Counted from the stretch's first letter, positions 18,233 through 26,489 are shown. The stretch: DNA of 52,805 nt from Mycobacteriaceae bacterium (GCA_029977845.1 JAPOKC010000020.1:1-52805); one strand, 5' to 3'. The notes: generated by a model not told the origin, from the letters alone. Made by a program: numbers and translations.

Positions 18233-18318
18233 GTCCGAGTGGCGGAATGGCAGACGCGCTAGCTTGAGGTGCTAGTGCCCTATTAACGGGCGTGGGGGTT
18301 CAAGTCCCCCCTCGGACA
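18233..18318 (+). tRNA. tRNA-Leu (anticodon GAG)
   Basis: An 86-base cloverleaf: acceptor GTCCGAG (18233-18239) pairs with CTCGGAC (18311-18317), with discriminator A at 18318. The anticodon stem CTAGC/GCTAG encloses loop TTGAGGT, giving anticodon GAG (reads CUC/CUU). The long variable arm (class II) and T-arm GGGGGTTCAAGTCCCCC are present. CCA is not encoded. A possible -10, TAGCCT, lies at 18201-18206. The 3' half overlaps the end of a minus-strand gene. Confidence 0.96.
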
Positions 18319-18673
18319 CTTTCGCAGTGGTTGCGTACGCCATCCATGACACCGCGACAACGGTGAACACCACGGCTTGGGCATACCCGGTGTCACCCGA
18401 GGACCAGAGGTGGCCGGTCAGATAGTGGTCGATGAATCCGCCCGGATTCAGCGCGGCCATCCCGGCCTTCGCCCTCGCCCAGCGCTCGAATGCGGTCAGC
18501 GGGCACCAGAAGTTCAACACCGCCGCACCGATCCCCCACGCCACCGCCGCGATGTGCAGCCAGATGCTGCGGCGCCGGCGCAGCGCGAGGAACCCGCCGG
18601 AGGGCAGGTAGATCAGATAGGCGAAGTGGGCGGCGGCGGTGAACCAGGCCAAGGCGACATAAAGCGGCCTCAT
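18272..18673 (-). CDS. DUF2784-family membrane protein with a C-terminal tail antisense to tRNA-Leu
   Basis: A 133-residue polytopic membrane protein with hydrophobic segments at about 2-20, 38-57 and 103-117, and the family motif LNFWCPLTAFERW followed by GGFIDHYLTGHLW. Function unknown. The last 15 residues (SEGGLEPPRPLIGH region) are encoded by the complement of the tRNA-Leu gene, with the TAG stop at 18272-18274 within it, so the tail is not under ordinary protein selection. The ATG at 18673 is the transcription start of a predicted leaderless mRNA driven from the -10 shared with the divergent amidotransferase gene. Confidence 0.78.
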   Translation of the reverse strand: MRPLYVALAWFTAAAHFAYLIYLPSGGFLALRRRRSIWLHIAAVAWGIGAAVLNFWCPLTAFERWARAKAGMAALNPGGFIDHYLTGHLWSSGDTGYAQAVVFTVVAVSWMAYATTAKVSEGGLEPPRPLIGH

Positions 18674-18678
18674 ACCGC

Positions 18679-18685
18679 TACCTTA
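18679..18685. promoter_or_regulatory. Symmetric 7-bp -10 core shared by two divergent leaderless promoters
   Basis: TACCTTA reads TACCTT on the plus strand (18679-18684), six bases before the GTG at 18691. On the minus strand it reads TAAGGT (18685-18680), six bases before the ATG at 18673. Both hexamers fit TANNNT with identical spacing, and the start codons are only 17 bases apart. Confidence 0.6.
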
Positions 18686-18690
18686 TCGGG

Positions 18691-19434
18691 GTGCCGCGCA
18701 GAGTCCTGTTCCTCCACAACGATCCGACGGCGCCGGCCGCTCTGCTCGGTGAGGCCTTCGCCGACAACGGTTTCGACGTCGACACCTTCGACGTCGTGCC
18801 GGCAGACCGCCCCGACGACCCGATCCTCGAGGTGAGGTTCCCCGACGTCACCGACTACGACGTCATCGTCGCACTGGGTGCGCGCTGGGCGGCCTACGAC
18901 GAGCGCGTCCCGTGGATCGCCCCCGAGATGGAGCTGGTGCGCAGCGCCCTGGCGGCCGGGTCCGGTGTGCTCGGGGTGTGCTTCGGCGGGCAGTTGCTGG
19001 CCCGCGCCCTCGGCGGTGAGGTGTCGCGGTCCCCGCACCCGGAGATCGGCTGGTACGAGGTGCACAGTGACAACCCGGCTCTGGTCCCGCACGGTCCGTG
19101 GTTCCAGTGGCATTTCGACCGGTTCACGCCACCACCCGGGTCGGTCGAGCTGGCCCGCAATCTCGGCACCACCCAGGCCTTCGTGCAGGGGCGCGCACTC
19201 GGTTTGCAGTTCCACCCCGAGGTGGACGAAGCGCTGGTGTCGTACTGGATCGACAGCGATGAACAAACCGGCGGCGAGGACGATATGGCCGCACTCGGTG
19301 TCGACGCCGATGAGTTACGCACCCGCACCGCCGCTGTCGCCGGCGATGCCGCCCGCCGGTTACGGCTGCTGGTTCGCGGATTCCTGGGACTGCTCGATCA
19401 GGACTTGCAGCACGACGTCGACGGCACGGGGTAA
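18691..19434 (+). CDS. Class I glutamine amidotransferase-like protein
   Basis: A 247-residue cytosolic protein with the GATase1 fold. The nucleophile elbow is GVCFGGQLLA (Cys near 97), and the His-Glu pair is in GLQFHPEVDEAL near 175. It resembles stand-alone GMP-synthase-like amidotransferases that hydrolyse glutamine or a gamma-glutamyl bond; the partner or substrate is unknown. The helical C-terminus (about 200-247) extends beyond the core and its final 75 bases are antisense to the end of the hydrogenase protease gene. The GTG start is placed by the leaderless -10. Confidence 0.85.
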   Translation: MPRRVLFLHNDPTAPAALLGEAFADNGFDVDTFDVVPADRPDDPILEVRFPDVTDYDVIVALGARWAAYDERVPWIAPEMELVRSALAAGSGVLGVCFGGQLLARALGGEVSRSPHPEIGWYEVHSDNPALVPHGPWFQWHFDRFTPPPGSVELARNLGTTQAFVQGRALGLQFHPEVDEALVSYWIDSDEQTGGEDDMAALGVDADELRTRTAAVAGDAARRLRLLVRGFLGLLDQDLQHDVDGTG

Positions 19435-19827
19435 CGCCGCCGCCACCACCGGGCTCAGCCCTTCGCCGTGCCCGGTGTCCTCGACGTCGACACTCACCAC
19501 GACAACCTGTTCCGGCGCGCGACCGAGCGCCCGGGCCAGCTCGTAGGTCCGGTGCAGACTCAGCTCGTGCGAACTGAACGGGGTCGCCTCGACGAACTCA
19601 TCGAGGGCGCATCGCCGTACCTGCCCGGGTGTTCCATTGACCGCCGCATCGACGACGACGGCGATCCGGGCACCGGCCCAGGCGTCCAGGATCTGGGTCA
19701 TCTCCCTCGCACACGACAGCACCCGCGTACCCGTCAGATTGCGGTCGCTGATCGCGGCCGCCACCGCCGGGCCGATCCCGTCGTCGCGGCGGTAGGGGTT
19801 GCCCACCCCGATCACGACGGAACTCAC
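19360..19827 (-). CDS. Hydrogenase maturation protease (M52 family)
   Basis: This 155-residue endopeptidase would trim the C-terminus of the hydrogenase large subunit after nickel insertion. Typical features are VIGVGNPYRRDDGIGPAVA at the N-terminus, an aspartate in VVDAAVNG and the histidine in FSSHELSLHR, which bind nickel of the substrate. The GTG start overlaps the large-subunit stop by four bases (GTGA). It is the last gene of the hydrogenase run, and its last 75 coding bases overlap the convergent amidotransferase gene. HypA-F maturation genes are not in this window. Confidence 0.88.
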   Translation of the reverse strand: MSSVVIGVGNPYRRDDGIGPAVAAAISDRNLTGTRVLSCAREMTQILDAWAGARIAVVVDAAVNGTPGQVRRCALDEFVEATPFSSHELSLHRTYELARALGRAPEQVVVVSVDVEDTGHGEGLSPVVAAALPRAVDVVLQVLIEQSQESANQQP

Positions 19828-21110
19828 CCGCGGTTGACCGTCAGGGTCAAAAAGTGGGTCGAGCACGAGATGCACGGGTCGTAATTGCGGATGGCCCGTT
19901 CGCACATCGTCGTCAGCGCCGCGTCATCGAGATCGATCCCGGCCATGATCACCCTGCTCAGATCGTCCTCGATGGCGGCCTGATTCTGCGACGTCGGGGG
20001 AACGATCAGCGCGGCCGCGATGCGTCCGGCCTCGTCGATCTCGTAGCGGTGGTAGAGCAGACCCCGGGGCGCCTCGCTCCAGCCGTGCCCCACCCCGGGC
20101 CTGGGTTCGACAACCACATGCGGCCGGGCCGGGCGCTCATAGTTGTCGATGATGCGCAGCGCCTCTTCGACGGCGTACACGGTCTCGACGGCGCGAACCA
20201 CGATGCTGCGGAAAGGATTCCGGCACTCCTGACCGAGTCCGGCCGCGGTGGCGGCTTCGCGGGCCAGCGGTGAGAGCTGGTCGCGGTTGAGGGTGTAACG
20301 CGCCAGCGGTCCGGTGAGGTGCGGGCGGCCGTCGAGGGTGGCGTGCAGCGCGGTGGAGTGCCGCACATGGGTCTCGACGACGTGATCGCTGAACTCAGTG
20401 ATTCCGAACGCCGGTCCGGCGCTGCGGGCGATGACGCCGTCCTCCATGGCGTACCGCTGCGCGGTGAGGGCCAGCAGCTCGTGCTCGACGGTCAGATCGG
20501 GGAAGTCGAAACCGGCGACCCACTCGACGGTGGCCAGCGCGTGGTCGAGCGCGCGGCGCAGTTCCTCGGCCATCGGCTTGAGGTCAGCCTTCGTCGGCGT
20601 CGAGTAGAAGCCGCCGACGCGGACGTTGATCGGGTGGATGGCCCGGCCGCCGACCACCTCCTGCAGGCGGTTGCCCGCCTTCTTCAGCGCCAGTCCGCGC
20701 TCGACCGCCTCGCGATGATCGCGCGCGATGGTGATGACGTCGGGGACGCCGAGGAAATCCGGGGCGTGCAGCATGTACATGTGCAGCGAGTGGCTGTGGA
20801 TCCACTCCCCGCAGTACAGCAGCCGTCGCAGGGCGAGAAGCTCGGGCGGCAGCGTCACACCGCAGGCGTCCTCGATCGCGTTGCAGGCGCTGGTCTGATA
20901 CGCCACCGGACAGATGCCGCAGATCCGGGCGGTGAGATCCGGCGGTTCGGTATAGGCGCGGCCGCGCAGGAACGCCTCGAAGAACCTGGGCGGTTCGTAG
21001 ATGTTGAGTTCGACGGTGTGCAGCGCGCCATCACGCAGTTCGACGTTGAGCGCCCCTTCGCCCTCGACCCGGGTCAGCGCGCTGACCCGCAGGGTGCGCG
21101 ACTCAGTCAT
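19824..21110 (-). CDS. NiFe hydrogenase large (alpha) subunit, group 3b type
   Basis: The 428-residue catalytic subunit carries the NiFe(CN)2CO site. The L1 motif [14 protein letters not shown] near 80-95 and the L2 motif [10 protein letters not shown] at the C-terminus supply the four cysteines. Nine residues follow the L2 histidine, the expected target of the adjacent protease. No signal peptide, so it is cytosolic, as in NAD(P)-linked group 3 enzymes. The ATG at 21110 ([12 protein letters not shown]) overlaps the small-subunit stop by eight bases. Group 3b is argued by the beta-gamma-delta-alpha gene order and a sulfhydrogenase-like set, as in the M. smegmatis Hyd3 operon; M. tuberculosis is not known to have it. 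Confidence 0.93.
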   Translation of the reverse strand: MTESRTLRVSALTRVEGEGALNVELRDGALHTVELNIYEPPRFFEAFLRGRAYTEPPDLTARICGICPVAYQTSACNAIEDACGVTLPPELLALRRLLYCGEWIHSHSLHMYMLHAPDFLGVPDVITIARDHREAVERGLALKKAGNRLQEVVGGRAIHPINVRVGGFYSTPTKADLKPMAEELRRALDHALATVEWVAGFDFPDLTVEHELLALTAQRYAMEDGVIARSAGPAFGITEFSDHVVETHVRHSTALHATLDGRPHLTGPLARYTLNRDQLSPLAREAATAAGLGQECRNPFRSIVVRAVETVYAVEEALRIIDNYERPARPHVVVEPRPGVGHGWSEAPRGLLYHRYEIDEAGRIAAALIVPPTSQNQAAIEDDLSRVIMAGIDLDDAALTTMCERAIRNYDPCISCSTHFLTLTVNRG

Positions 21111-21870
21111 GGCGGCGCTCCGATCGGAACTGGGTGACGTTGAAGGTGTCGAAGACGCGGTCGACGTCATCGCCGGACATCCCGTCGCGGTGCAGCAGTG
21201 GGATCATCGCGCCCACGTTCGGGGTGGCCATCGGACCGAAACAGCCGTAGCAGCCGCGATTGTGGCGAGGGCACAGCGCACCGCAGCCGGCGTGGGTGAC
21301 CGGTCCCAGGCAGGCGATCCCCTCGGCGACCGTCACGCAGGTCACCCCGGAGCGTTTGCATTCGGTGCACACGGTGGCCGCCGGCAGGTGCGGCTTACGT
21401 CCGGCCAGCAGTGCGGCCAGGGTGTCCAGCAGTTGACCCCGGTCGATCGGACAGCCACGCAACTCGTAGTCGACGGTGACATGCGCCGAGGCCGGGGTCG
21501 AGGTGGCCAGCGTCTGGATGTACTCGGGGTGGGCGTAGACCACCGAGGTGTATTCCGCGACGTCGGCGAAGTTGCGCAACGCCTGGATCCCGCCCGCGGT
21601 CGCGCAGGCGCCGATCGCCACCAGGACGCCGGACTGCTCACGGATCTCGCGGATCCGGCGCTCGTCATGCGGTGTGGTGATCGAACCCTCCACCAATGAG
21701 ACGTCGTAAGGTCCGCCGGTCATCGCACTGGAGGCCTCGGCGAAGGTTGCGATCCGCACCTGCTGGGCCAGTGTCAGCAGTTCGTCCTCGCAGTCCAGGA
21801 CTGTCAACTGGCATCCGTCACACGAGGCGAACTTCCAGACCGCCAGACTGGGAGGATTACCCCGGGTCAT
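21103..21870 (-). CDS. NiFe hydrogenase small (delta) subunit
   Basis: The 255-residue iron-sulfur subunit relays electrons from the NiFe site. The proximal cluster motif [15 protein letters not shown] is at residues 14-28, and further cysteines lie in [38 protein letters not shown] and [10 protein letters not shown]. It has no twin-arginine signal, in keeping with a cytosolic complex. The ATG at 21870 overlaps the stop of the FAD subunit by one base. Gene order and tight overlaps indicate a stoichiometric complex. Confidence 0.92.
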   Translation of the reverse strand: MTRGNPPSLAVWKFASCDGCQLTVLDCEDELLTLAQQVRIATFAEASSAMTGGPYDVSLVEGSITTPHDERRIREIREQSGVLVAIGACATAGGIQALRNFADVAEYTSVVYAHPEYIQTLATSTPASAHVTVDYELRGCPIDRGQLLDTLAALLAGRKPHLPAATVCTECKRSGVTCVTVAEGIACLGPVTHAGCGALCPRHNRGCYGCFGPMATPNVGAMIPLLHRDGMSGDDVDRVFDTFNVTQFRSERRHD

Positions 21871-22691
21871 CACAGTTCCTCGACTTCCAGAAGCGGGCGG
21901 GCCTGACCGTAATGCACGACCGGCCCGTCCCGGCACAGCAGCAACGGGCCGAGTTGGCAGTGCCCGCACCACGCGATCCCGCACTGCATGTTGCGCTCCA
22001 GGGAGACCCGGATGTCCCTCTCCGCCATGCCTTTGTCCAGCAGCGCCTGGGCGCCGAAGCGCATCATCGGCTCGGGCCCGCACAGGAACGCGGTCGTGTT
22101 GTCCGGTCGCAGTGACAGTTTGCGCAGCGGCTCGGTGACGAAACCGGTCTCCCCCAGCCAGCCCTGGATCGGGACGTCGACGGTGACGTGGGTCTCCAGT
22201 CGCGGATCCGTTTGCCACTGCGCCAATTCCGCGGTGTAGAGGAAGTCCTTCTGCGAGCGCGCGCCGGCGATGAGCACCACCCGTCCGTAGCGGTCGCGGT
22301 CGGCCAGCGCACCGAGTAGCACCGGGCGCAACGGCGCCAGGCCGACGCCGCCGGCGACGATGACGAGATCACGTCCGGCCGCCTCGGCCAGCCCCCAGTT
22401 GGTGCCGTACGGTCCGCGCACTCCGATCGTCGTACCGGGTTCGGCGGCGCACAGTGCCGCGCTCACCGCGCCCACCGCGCGGATGGTGTGGGTCAGGGTG
22501 CCGTCCGGCGAGATGCCACTGGTGGAGATCGCAATCTCGCCGACGCCGAAAGAGTAGAGCATCATGAACTCGCCGGGCAGGGCGCCGGGCAGCGCGCCGT
22601 TCACTGGGTCCAGCGTCAGCGTCACCGAGTCGGCGTTCTCCGCCACCCGGGTCCGCACCCGATACGGAACCGGGGCCATCGCATCAGTCAT
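21870..22691 (-). CDS. Hydrogenase FAD/NAD(P)-binding (gamma) subunit
   Basis: This 273-residue diaphorase-type subunit would exchange electrons with NAD(P)H. It has a ferredoxin-reductase fold: FAD-binding strands with [19 protein letters not shown], nucleotide-binding [16 protein letters not shown] near 110, and [17 protein letters not shown]-terminal 2Fe-2S ligand set follows, [18 protein letters not shown], in the dihydroorotate-dehydrogenase electron-transfer-subunit style. The ATG at 22691 ([12 protein letters not shown]) overlaps the previous stop by eight bases. Confidence 0.92.
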   Translation of the reverse strand: MTDAMAPVPYRVRTRVAENADSVTLTLDPVNGALPGALPGEFMMLYSFGVGEIAISTSGISPDGTLTHTIRAVGAVSAALCAAEPGTTIGVRGPYGTNWGLAEAAGRDLVIVAGGVGLAPLRPVLLGALADRDRYGRVVLIAGARSQKDFLYTAELAQWQTDPRLETHVTVDVPIQGWLGETGFVTEPLRKLSLRPDNTTAFLCGPEPMMRFGAQALLDKGMAERDIRVSLERNMQCGIAWCGHCQLGPLLLCRDGPVVHYGQARPLLEVEEL

Positions 22692-23817
22692 CGCGTGACT
22701 CCCTGGCGAAGGTATCCATCTCCTCGGTGATGTCGATCCCGGTGGGACACCACGCGATACAGCGTCCGCAGCCCACACATCCGGACGTGCCGAACTGGTC
22801 GTGCCAGGTGCTGAGTTTGTGGGTCAGCCAATGCCGGTAACGCGAGGGCCCGGACTTTCGAACCGGTCCCTCGTGGACGAAGGTGAAGTCCAGTTCGAAA
22901 CACGAGGCCCACTGCATCCAGCGCTCCGCATGCTCGCCGGTCAGGTCGGTGACATCGGAGGTGCTGGTGCAGAAACAGGTCGGGCAGACCATGGTGCAGT
23001 TGCCGCACGTCAGGCAGCGGTTGGCGACCTCCGACCAGTGCGGCGACTCGCGGGAGTCGATCAGCAGTTGGCGCAGATCCCCCGGCGGCATCGCCCGGCC
23101 CATCGCGGAGGCGGCCTCGACGACGGCGCTGACCGCCGCGCGACGCTCAGCCGGGTCGGCGGCCCGGTGCGGCAATGCGGCCAGCACCTCGGCGCCGGCC
23201 GGACTGCCCGCCTCGGCCAGATAGCTCACCGTCTCTCCGTCGACCCGTTCGGTCAGCGCGATGTCATAGCCCGGTCCGCACGCGGGGCCGGTGCCCATCG
23301 ACGCGCAGAAACACAGGCCGCCCGGTTCGGTGCAGTTGGCCGCGACGATGAAGACACCGTCGCGCCGCGCGGTGTAGGCGGTGTCCGGATGGGCGGCACC
23401 GGCCAGCACCCGGTCCAGAACGCCGATCGCAGCCAGATCGCAGCCGCGCACACCGAGGAACGCATACCTCGGCGGCGCCTGCTCGCCGGCACCGTCGGCG
23501 CCATCAGAGGACCACAGCAACTGGCGTTGCGGATGCAGGAACTGCTTCCAGGACTGCGGACCCGCCGAATGCCCGAACGCGGCGCGGTCGGTGCGGGCGC
23601 GCAGCCGATAGGTCCCCGGCGCGACGTCGACTCCCCATCCCACCGGCAGATCCGCGGCATCCTCGATCTCGGCGAGCACGATCGCGTTGTCGGAGAGCGT
23701 CGGCCCGACCACCCGGTGACCGCGGCGGCGCAGTTCGTCGATCAGGTGGCCCAGATCGTCGATGACCACGCTGGGATGCATGCGCCCATCGTCCCCCATC
23801 GACCCATCGTCCCCCAT
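22684..23817 (-). CDS. Hydrogenase 4Fe-4S (beta) subunit
   Basis: The 377-residue subunit resembles sulfhydrogenase beta / anaerobic sulfite reductase subunit A. Two 4Fe-4S clusters are predicted at the C-terminus: CLTCGNCTMVCPTCFC and CVGCGRCIAWCP. A cysteine group in NCTEPGGLCFC lies in the middle domain. The N-terminus is ambiguous: an 18-bp near-perfect tandem repeat carries three in-frame ATGs at 23817, 23799 and 23781, and G-rich coding bases of one repeat could be the ribosome site of the next. Starting at 23781 (MHPSVVIDDL) gives 365 residues and looks most like a protein start. The first ATG is eight bases after the epimerase stop. Confidence 0.88.
   Translation of the reverse strand: MGDDGSMGDDGRMHPSVVIDDLGHLIDELRRRGHRVVGPTLSDNAIVLAEIEDAADLPVGWGVDVAPGTYRLRARTDRAAFGHSAGPQSWKQFLHPQRQLLWSSDGADGAGEQAPPRYAFLGVRGCDLAAIGVLDRVLAGAAHPDTAYTARRDGVFIVAANCTEPGGLCFCASMGTGPACGPGYDIALTERVDGETVSYLAEAGSPAGAEVLAALPHRAADPAERRAAVSAVVEAASAMGRAMPPGDLRQLLIDSRESPHWSEVANRCLTCGNCTMVCPTCFCTSTSDVTDLTGEHAERWMQWASCFELDFTFVHEGPVRKSGPSRYRHWLTHKLSTWHDQFGTSGCVGCGRCIAWCPTGIDITEEMDTFARESRDD
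23782..23817 (-). repeat. Two tandem 18-bp repeats, each opening with ATG, at the hydrogenase beta start
   Basis: The units ATGGGGGACGATGGGTCG and ATGGGGGACGATGGGCGC differ at two bases and are followed directly by a third ATG. They keep the frame (MGDDGS, MGDDGR). A recent duplication that multiplies start codons is the simplest reading. Confidence 0.85.
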
Positions 23818-23825
23818 GGGCACAG

Positions 23826-25253
23826 TCACAGCACGCCGGGCGCGGGATCCCGGCCGAGTTGGTGCCCCAGGGCGTCGGCGATCAGCGGCTGACGGAACCG
23901 GTGGCCGAGTGCGGTGAGCCTGGCCGGGATCACCCGTTGGTTCGCCTCGGCGAGTTCGGTCGCACCCTGACGGCCCAGCAGCAGTCGCGGTCCGAACGAG
24001 GGCACCGGCAGCGCGGCCGGGCGGCGCAGGACACCGGCCAGGGCGGCGGTGTACTCGATGTTGCGCACCGGATTCGGGGCGACCGCGTTGACCGGCCCGG
24101 CCAATCGGTTGTCGTAGAGGGCGCGGTAGTAGACGTCGAGCAGGTCGTCGATGCCGATCCAGGACAACCACTGCTTGCCGCTGCCCAGCCGGCCACCGAG
24201 GCCGGTGGCGAACAAGGGCCGCAACAACTTCAGCGTGCCGCCGTCGGCGGCTTGGACGATTCCGGTGCGCACCGGCACCACCCGCAGGCCCGCGGCCGCG
24301 GCCGGTGCGGTGGCCTGCTCCCAGTCGGCGACCACATCGGCCAGGAAGCCGTCACCGCGCGGGCTGTCCTCATCGAGGATCTCCTCGCCGCAGTCGTAGC
24401 CGTAGTAGCCGATCGCCGACGCACTGACGAACACCCGCAGACCCGATCCGGCGGCCGCCGCGAGTTCGGCCAGCCGCCGAGTCGGCTCGATGCGGGAGTC
24501 ACGGATGGCTCGGCGGTGCGATTCGGTGAACCGGCCCGCGATCGACTCCCCCGCCAGGTGCACGACGGCGTCCACCCCGTCGAACAGATCCGCCGCGGGA
24601 TTCGCAGGTTCCCAACGTCTTTCGTCGGTATTCTCCGGATCGCGACGCACCAATCGGATGACCCGGTGACCGCCGGTGGTCAGCAACGCCGACAGCGCGG
24701 TACCGACCAGACCGGTGGATCCGGTCATGGCGATGGTCATCGAACCGGCACCGGCCGCCTTCGCCTCAGCGTGGGCGGCGAGGTCCTCGGCGAGTTGCCG
24801 GTGGCGGTAGGCGAACGTCGAGCGCAACGCGAAACCCGGCACGGTGGTGTCGACGATGTCATGTACCCGGGTCGCTGTGCTGTTTCCCCGAGTCGCTGCG
24901 CTCCCGCCCGCCGGAGAACCGGCTTCGCTGTAGCGGTGGGTGTGCCGCCACCAGCCGATGATCCGCGGAGGCAACGTCATCAGCCCGTCGCGCCCACCGG
25001 AACTAGAGAGCACGTCGACGAACTGGTACGGCGGGTCGTAGCCGGCCGGATCATGCTGGGCGATCCAGCGCAGTCCGCCGGGCAGTCCGAGGATCGCGCG
25101 CCCGTTGGCCAGTGATTCGGTCTCCTTGACCGCCGTCATCGGCTGCCAGGGCGGGATCAGCCGGCGCATCGCGCCGGGGCGGGTGTGCCAGGCGAAGACC
25201 TCGTCGAGTGGGTGGTTGACGATGCTCGCGTACTCGATCCCCATGGCACCCAT
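23826..25253 (-). CDS. TIGR01777-family epimerase with N-terminal SRPBCC domain
   Basis: The 475-residue protein fuses a lipid/hydrophobe-binding SRPBCC (START-like) domain (about 1-160: YASIVNHPLDEVFAWHTRPGAMRRL) to an atypical SDR epimerase (about 172-470). The SDR part has the nucleotide motif MTGSTGLVGTALS, GVDAVVHLAGESIAGR and SASAIGYYG, and ends with the DUF1731 region. Substrate unknown. It lies eight bases upstream of the hydrogenase beta gene, so it probably heads the operon or supplies its promoter region. Starts at 25253 (MGAMGIEYAS) or 25244 are both possible; neither shows a clear ribosome site or -10. Confidence 0.88.
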   Translation of the reverse strand: MGAMGIEYASIVNHPLDEVFAWHTRPGAMRRLIPPWQPMTAVKETESLANGRAILGLPGGLRWIAQHDPAGYDPPYQFVDVLSSSGGRDGLMTLPPRIIGWWRHTHRYSEAGSPAGGSAATRGNSTATRVHDIVDTTVPGFALRSTFAYRHRQLAEDLAAHAEAKAAGAGSMTIAMTGSTGLVGTALSALLTTGGHRVIRLVRRDPENTDERRWEPANPAADLFDGVDAVVHLAGESIAGRFTESHRRAIRDSRIEPTRRLAELAAAAGSGLRVFVSASAIGYYGYDCGEEILDEDSPRGDGFLADVVADWEQATAPAAAAGLRVVPVRTGIVQAADGGTLKLLRPLFATGLGGRLGSGKQWLSWIGIDDLLDVYYRALYDNRLAGPVNAVAPNPVRNIEYTAALAGVLRRPAALPVPSFGPRLLLGRQGATELAEANQRVIPARLTALGHRFRQPLIADALGHQLGRDPAPGVL

Positions 25254-25282
25254 GGTGCCCCAACGGATCCGGACGGTCGCGA

Positions 25283-25660
25283 CTAGTCCTGAGACCTCTC
25301 GGCTTCCTCGGCTTCTTCGGCCTCGACATCGCTGACGATGTGCACCGCCGATTCCTCGGCGGACTCCGGATATTCCGGTTCGTCGTCGCTGTAGGTGTCG
25401 TATTCCGGTTCGTCGTGGACGATTTCCTCGGGATGGTCCTCCTCGAAGATCTCGTCCCCGGTGACCTCGACCTCATCGGAGAGCACAGCCGGCGCCGCCC
25501 GCTTGAGCTGGCGTTCCCGGATGGCATCGACGATCAGCAGGATCACGCCCAGCGAGCTGGCGGCGATGCAGACCCAGGCGATCACCTCATTGCTGGTGAC
25601 CACTGCGGTCACCAGAGCGGCGAGCCCGATGACCGCCAGTACCAGTGCAACGATCAGCAT
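25283..25660 (-). CDS. Small membrane protein with acidic tail, Rv2144c-like
   Basis: A 125-residue protein with two predicted membrane helices (about 2-22 and 27-46), a short basic segment (RERQLKRAA), then a strongly acidic cytosolic tail (about 60-125) rich in Glu and Asp. Function unknown. It follows wag31 by 32 bases, as in M. tuberculosis, and may be co-transcribed with it, which suggests a role near the growing pole; that is inference from position. Confidence 0.82.
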   Translation of the reverse strand: MLIVALVLAVIGLAALVTAVVTSNEVIAWVCIAASSLGVILLIVDAIRERQLKRAAPAVLSDEVEVTGDEIFEEDHPEEIVHDEPEYDTYSDDEPEYPESAEESAVHIVSDVEAEEAEEAERSQD

Positions 25661-25692
25661 CGGATGCCGCCTCGGGGATCAGTTCTCGGAAA

Positions 25693-26442
25693 TCAGTTGT
25701 AGCCGGCTTCCCCGGCATCAGCGGGCGCGGCCGAGCCGCGCTGGCCCAACTCCTCCAGCTGGGACTCCAGGTAGGTCTTGAGCCGGGTGCGGTATTCGCG
25801 CTCGAAGGTGCGCAGCTGCTCGAGGCGACCCTCCAGGACGGTGCGCTGCTGGTTGATCGCGGTCATCACCTCGGAGTGCTTGCGCTCGGCGTCGGACTGC
25901 AGGAACTCCGCACGGTCCTGGGCGGTCCGCAGCTGGGTCTCCGAACGGCTCTGCGCGTCGGCGAGCATCGCATCGGCACGCTCACGCGCCTCGTTGACGG
26001 TGCTCTCGGCGAGGTCGCGGGCGTCGGTGACGATCTGCTCGGCGTTGGCACGCGCGTTGGCGACCAGCTCATCGGCCTCGGCGCGCGCCGTGGAGGTCAA
26101 CCGGTCGGCGGTGTCCTGGGCCAGTGCCAGCACGCGGGCGGCCTTGGCGGCCTGCTCCTCGTTGTAGGCGGTGTTGGGCTCCTCGGCGACCGCAGCGACG
26201 ACGGGCTCCGGTGCGCGGAACGGAATCACCTGGCTCTCGCCCGAGTCGGACCGGGCGCCGGCCAGCTCGGCGTCCAGTTCACTCACCCGCTGGCGCAGAT
26301 CGGCGTTCTCCTCGATGAGCCGGGACAGCTCGGTCTCGACCAGATCCAGGAAGGCGTCGACTTCGTCCTCGTTGTAGCCACGCTTGCCGATGGGCGGCTT
26401 GCTGAACGCCACATTGTGCACGTCGGCCGGTGTCAGTGGCAT
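25693..26442 (-). CDS. wag31: Polar growth scaffold DivIVA/Wag31
   Basis: Wag31 assembles at negatively curved polar membrane and recruits the elongation machinery. The 249 residues start with the conserved membrane-binding head [17 protein letters not shown] and first coiled coil (about 28-60). A linker (about 61-95) leads to a long C-terminal coiled coil (about 95-235) with the typical [36 protein letters not shown] lies eight bases before the ATG, choosing 26442. The linker is short and contains no threonine at the position of the PknA/PknB-phosphorylated Thr73 of M. tuberculosis, though serines are present at 65, 67 and 70. The C-terminal tail is also shorter. Confidence 0.96.
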   Translation of the reverse strand: MPLTPADVHNVAFSKPPIGKRGYNEDEVDAFLDLVETELSRLIEENADLRQRVSELDAELAGARSDSGESQVIPFRAPEPVVAAVAEEPNTAYNEEQAAKAARVLALAQDTADRLTSTARAEADELVANARANAEQIVTDARDLAESTVNEARERADAMLADAQSRSETQLRTAQDRAEFLQSDAERKHSEVMTAINQQRTVLEGRLEQLRTFEREYRTRLKTYLESQLEELGQRGSAAPADAGEAGYN

Positions 26443-26483
26443 CGTGTGCCCCTCCCAAGAAACTGTGAAAAACCCGAGTTGTG

Positions 26484-26489
26484 AGTGTA
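26484..26489 (-). promoter_or_regulatory. Predicted -10 for wag31
   Basis: TACACT on the minus strand would start transcription near 26477, giving a leader of about 35 bases that contains the strong wag31 ribosome site. The 150-bp gap from yggT supports an independent promoter. Confidence 0.5.

Noticed and set aside
25279..25292. DosR box upstream of the hydrogenase operon (GACTAGTCC core)
   Set aside because: The half-sites are too close for the 20-bp DosR palindrome, and the sequence overlaps the stop of the Rv2144c-like gene. Hypoxic control remains possible but is not shown by this motif.
18233..25300. Genomic island with att sites at tRNA-Leu
   Set aside because: I could not find a repeat of the tRNA 3' end near the far boundary, and there is no integrase or phage gene. 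The segment may be an old gain or an ancestral locus.
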